From Flagellimonas flava (GTDB lineage: Bacteria; Bacteroidota; Bacteroidia; Flavobacteriales; Flavobacteriaceae), in the NCBI RefSeq assembly GCF_900129665.1, contig NZ_FQWL01000002.1, forward strand, positions 558,001-622,000: DNA of 64,000 nt, written 5' to 3'. Every line of letters begins with the position of its first letter. Positions within the stretch are counted from its first letter, which is position 1. Of this stretch, positions 61,797 through 64,000 are shown one piece after another. The position numbers were made by a program, and so were the translations under genes. Below the pieces are notes generated by a model. That model was given only the letters and a program-made list of their open reading frames with translations. It was not told where the DNA came from and ran no database searches.

Positions 61797-61832
61797 TTTT
61801 GTTTAATGATTAATAATTTTTATTAAACAAAA
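61797..61832. promoter_or_regulatory. 11-bp perfect inverted repeat, operator candidate
   Basis: TTTTGTTTAAT (61797-61807) and ATTAAACAAAA (61822-61832) are perfect inverted copies separated by 14 bp, ending 57 bp upstream of the atypical SDR start. The length and spacing suit a dimeric regulator, and no T tract makes it look like a terminator. Confidence 0.6.
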
Positions 61833-61852
61833 TTGACGGTGATATAGAAAAC

Positions 61853-61880
61853 AAAAAAAGCACCTTTTAAAAGGTGCTTT
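61853..61880 (-). terminator. Terminator of tRNA-Ala
   Basis: AAAGCACCTTTTAAAAGG is part of a 24-nt perfect palindrome (61857-61880); on the minus strand it is followed by a run of T, directly after the tRNA. Confidence 0.85.
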
Positions 61881-61881
61881 G

Positions 61882-61955
61882 TGGAGAATACCGGATTCGA
61901 ACCGGTGGCCTCTTGCCTGCCAGGCAAGCGCTCTAGCCAACTGAGCTAATCCCCC
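61882..61955 (-). tRNA. tRNA-Ala, anticodon GGC
   Basis: On the minus strand the acceptor arm GGGGGAT pairs with ATTCTCC including the G3-U70 pair that identifies alanine tRNA. The anticodon loop is CTGGCAG (anticodon GGC, reading GCC/GCU), and the T arm contains GGTTCGAATCC. The discriminator is A. The CCA end is not encoded. Confidence 0.96.
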
Positions 61956-62010
61956 AGAGAGCGCAAAGGAAAGACTTTTTAGTAAAGTTTCAAAATTGGA
62001 TACCCTTTCC

Positions 62011-62808
62011 CTAATCTTTTTTAACGCTTAGGACCAAAACTGGAATAGGAACAAAAAATTCCGACTTGGGAACCGTGTTTTTTTCCCATAGCTTTTTAAA
62101 GAATCCTCGTTTCTTTCTGAAAACACAAAGCATGTCTGGGTGTTCCTTTTGAAAGTATTCCAAAACACCTAAATAGGTAGTGGCCTGTTCGGTAATCGTA
62201 AGTTGGGAGCTCAAATCCAACAGGGCAGTGTTTACCTGAAGATCATCCTCAGAATATCCAGGTCTTTTTACCAGTAGAAGACCGATTTTGGCCCTGAACT
62301 TATCTTTGATGGCCACAAGCGGATTGAGCACACGGTTTCTTTTTAAGATTCCCGAACCAAAGGCGGTCATAATACTCTTTATTGGTTTGAACGTAGTTCC
62401 CTTTGGAATCAACAGGATAGGAATATTGGTTTGTTTTAATATACGGCCAGAGGTGTTGCCCAAATACAGTTCCTCCTGAATATCATTGCTTCTAGGTGCC
62501 ATAATGATCAAGTCAATGCCCAGTTCCTTATTGATACTTTGAAGTCCATCAACAATGTCTCCATTGTAAGTGGCAATCTTAATTTCAACACTTCCTGTAT
62601 TTACCGTATCTATTACCTCCTTCAGGCGATCTTTATTGCTCTGGGCCACTTTTTCTTCCACATTGGCCAGACTAGCGGCACCTGAAATTACGGTATAGAC
62701 ATCCATCACAAAGACTTGGGCACCAAAATTGGATGCAAAGTCGATGGCATATTGCAAGGTGTCCGATGAATTCGGGGATGTTCCTATGGGTACCAGTATA
62801 TTGTTCAT
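62011..62808 (-). CDS. Universal stress protein family protein
   Basis: The protein has 265 residues. The first half is a Usp domain: MNNILVPIGTSPNSSDTLQYA at the N-terminus and the nucleotide-binding signature GNTSGRILKQTNIPILLIPKG near 117-137 (G-x2-G-x9-G-S/T type). The second half is a divergent repeat of the domain. Usp proteins bind ATP and respond to stress. It is a single gene divergent from the GNAT gene. Confidence 0.88.
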   Translation of the reverse strand: MNNILVPIGTSPNSSDTLQYAIDFASNFGAQVFVMDVYTVISGAASLANVEEKVAQSNKDRLKEVIDTVNTGSVEIKIATYNGDIVDGLQSINKELGIDLIIMAPRSNDIQEELYLGNTSGRILKQTNIPILLIPKGTTFKPIKSIMTAFGSGILKRNRVLNPLVAIKDKFRAKIGLLLVKRPGYSEDDLQVNTALLDLSSQLTITEQATTYLGVLEYFQKEHPDMLCVFRKKRGFFKKLWEKNTVPKSEFFVPIPVLVLSVKKD

Positions 62809-62862
62809 TGTTTGGTGGTTATGATTATAGCTTAAATTTACAATTTAATTGAAAACCAATCC

Positions 62863-63363
62863 ATGATACGACGTGCAAAGATATCAGATATTGAGCATAT
62901 ACTAAACATAACAAAGGCCTGCGCGGCTAAAATGGAGAGTCTTGGCATCCATCAATGGAACGAACACTACCCTTCAAAACAAATTTTCCTGAACGACCTA
63001 GAACGAAATGAACTCTTTGTAAAGGAGGCGAACGGTTCGGTCATCGGAACCGTTGTCATTTCTACCCTTACCGATCCGGAGTACGCCCCGGTTAAATGGC
63101 TCACCCCAAATGGAAACAGCACCTATATTCACCGTCTTTCGGTGTCACCTGATTTACAGGGACAAGGACATGCGCAATCCCTCATGGATTTTGCCGAAGG
63201 GTTTTCAAAAGAAAAGGGATTTGCTTCTGTACGCCTGGACACCTTCTCGCAAAACAGGAGGAACCAACAATTCTATGAACAACGCGGGTATGAAAAACTC
63301 GAGGATATCTTCTATCCCAAACAAAGTGATCATCCCTTTCATTGTTACGAACTAGTGCTGTAA
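62863..63363 (+). CDS. GNAT-family N-acetyltransferase
   Basis: The protein has 166 residues. The acetyl-CoA site is VSPDLQGQGHAQSLMDFAE near 93-111 with the Q-x-x-G-x-A/G core, preceded by YIHRLSV. The substrate is unknown. It is 12 nt upstream of the MATE transporter gene and may be co-transcribed with it. Confidence 0.9.
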   Translation: MIRRAKISDIEHILNITKACAAKMESLGIHQWNEHYPSKQIFLNDLERNELFVKEANGSVIGTVVISTLTDPEYAPVKWLTPNGNSTYIHRLSVSPDLQGQGHAQSLMDFAEGFSKEKGFASVRLDTFSQNRRNQQFYEQRGYEKLEDIFYPKQSDHPFHCYELVL

Positions 63364-63375
63364 CTTGCACCGATC

Positions 63376-64000
63376 TTGGCGACAAAAATCAACTTTAAGA
63401 CCATAAATCAATTGGCAATTCCCGCTACCATCTCCGGAATTGCAGAGCCCATTCTTTCCATAACCGATACGGCCATTGTTGGGAACATCCCTATAGATGG
63501 ACTGGAATCCTTGGCCGCCGCAGGTATTGTTGGGTCTTTTTTGTCCATGTTGATTTGGGTGTTGGGACAAACCCGAAGTTCCATTTCAGCCATTATCTCA
63601 CAGTATCTGGGCGCGGGAAAACTTGAAGAAGTAAAGAACCTGCCTGCCCAGGCCATCTTTTTCAATATCCTATTGAGCATTGTCGTCTTGGTCTCCACTA
63701 TTTTTATCATTGAGGAAATTTTCAGTCTTTTTGAGGCCAAGGGCAAAATCTTACAGTACTGTATTTCCTACTACTCCATTCGGGTCTGGGGATTTCCGTT
63801 AACACTCTTTACATTCGCTATTTTCGGAATTTTCAGAGGCCTCCAGAATACATTTTATCCCATGGTAATTGCCATACTGGGTGCCGCCCTCAACATTATC
63901 CTGGATTTTGCATTGGTTTACGGTATTGAAGGGGTCATTCCGGCCATGTATTTAGATGGAGCTGCTTGGGCCAGTCTCATTTCCCAGGCAGTAATGGCTA
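63376..64000 (+). CDS. MATE-family efflux transporter (partial, runs off the window)
   Basis: The frame starts at TTG (63376) because the GNAT stop (63361-63363) lies in the same frame just upstream and no ATG is available. At least 208 residues are present: QLAIPATISGIAEPILSIT and AIVGNIPIDGLESLAAAG at the N-terminus, SQYLGAGKLEEVKN near 80, then helices including FAIFGIFRGLQNTFYPM. This is the N-terminal half of the MATE (DinF/NorM) sodium- or proton-drug antiporter fold. Confidence 0.9.
   Translation, partial: MATKINFKTINQLAIPATISGIAEPILSITDTAIVGNIPIDGLESLAAAGIVGSFLSMLIWVLGQTRSSISAIISQYLGAGKLEEVKNLPAQAIFFNILLSIVVLVSTIFIIEEIFSLFEAKGKILQYCISYYSIRVWGFPLTLFTFAIFGIFRGLQNTFYPMVIAILGAALNIILDFALVYGIEGVIPAMYLDGAAWASLISQAVMA

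Overview
The window is one stretch of a Bacteroidetes chromosome, almost certainly family Flavobacteriaceae (marine, Muricauda/Allomuricauda-like by overall impression; the genus is an inference). The evidence is the gene content: a full Bat operon, an IPExxxVDY protein beside pyruvate kinase, pheS without an adjacent pheT, an OmpA/TSP3 porin and several GTG/TTG starts. Promoters also fit the Bacteroidetes form, TTTG-N19-TAnnTTTG, rather than the E. coli form. Gene density is high. There is no CRISPR array, insertion sequence, prophage or rRNA. The only tRNA is tRNA-Ala(GGC).

Layout. 0-18 kb holds metabolic and housekeeping genes: a PDZ-alpha/beta hydrolase, an amino-acid:sodium symporter, GlpD, CvpA, a CAP-domain lipoprotein, 3-hydroxyanthranilate dioxygenase followed by DUF1304 and an ALDH, a sugar isomerase-like exported protein, a phosphoesterase, a fructokinase-like kinase, an AlbA_2 protein, an SDR and an aldo/keto reductase. 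18-27 kb is the Bat (Bacteroides aerotolerance) operon: MoxR, DUF58, a 554-aa membrane protein, then BatA, B, C, D and E. 27.5-32.4 kb is a SulP / beta-carbonic anhydrase / SulP cluster, probably for bicarbonate, followed by a CREST-type membrane protein. 32.4-39.4 kb contains pheS, a GyrI-like protein, an exported M20 amidohydrolase, YhhN, CYTH, dinB, a TetR regulator, and a small redox-looking operon (52-aa Cys/His peptide, AhpD-like protein, cupredoxin-like protein). 41-46 kb is a core minus-strand run, acpP-fabF-rnc and IPExxxVDY-pyk, facing purN-rnhA. 46.8-49.7 kb has a PfkB kinase and a PurF-like enzyme. 51-60 kb has SOD, an AddA-type helicase-nuclease, Kbl, an abundant OmpA porin and an AddB-like nuclease. 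60-64 kb has two SDRs, tRNA-Ala, a Usp protein, a GNAT and the start of a MATE transporter.

The most unusual material is non-coding. Between 49.8 and 50.3 kb there are three consecutive small transcription units. Each has a Bacteroidetes-type promoter, exactly 6 nt to a nearly invariant 38-nt 5' segment, and then its own 13-bp terminator hairpin of unrelated sequence. This looks like a tandem small-RNA family. A second candidate sRNA, on the minus strand at 11.74-11.86 kb, has the same promoter-to-start geometry, an 11-bp 5' hairpin, an unstructured linker and a terminator. Other sequence-level observations are a terminator between acpP and fabF, an 11-bp inverted-repeat operator in front of an SDR that has lost its catalytic tyrosine, and a two-turn direct repeat upstream of an IPT lipoprotein.
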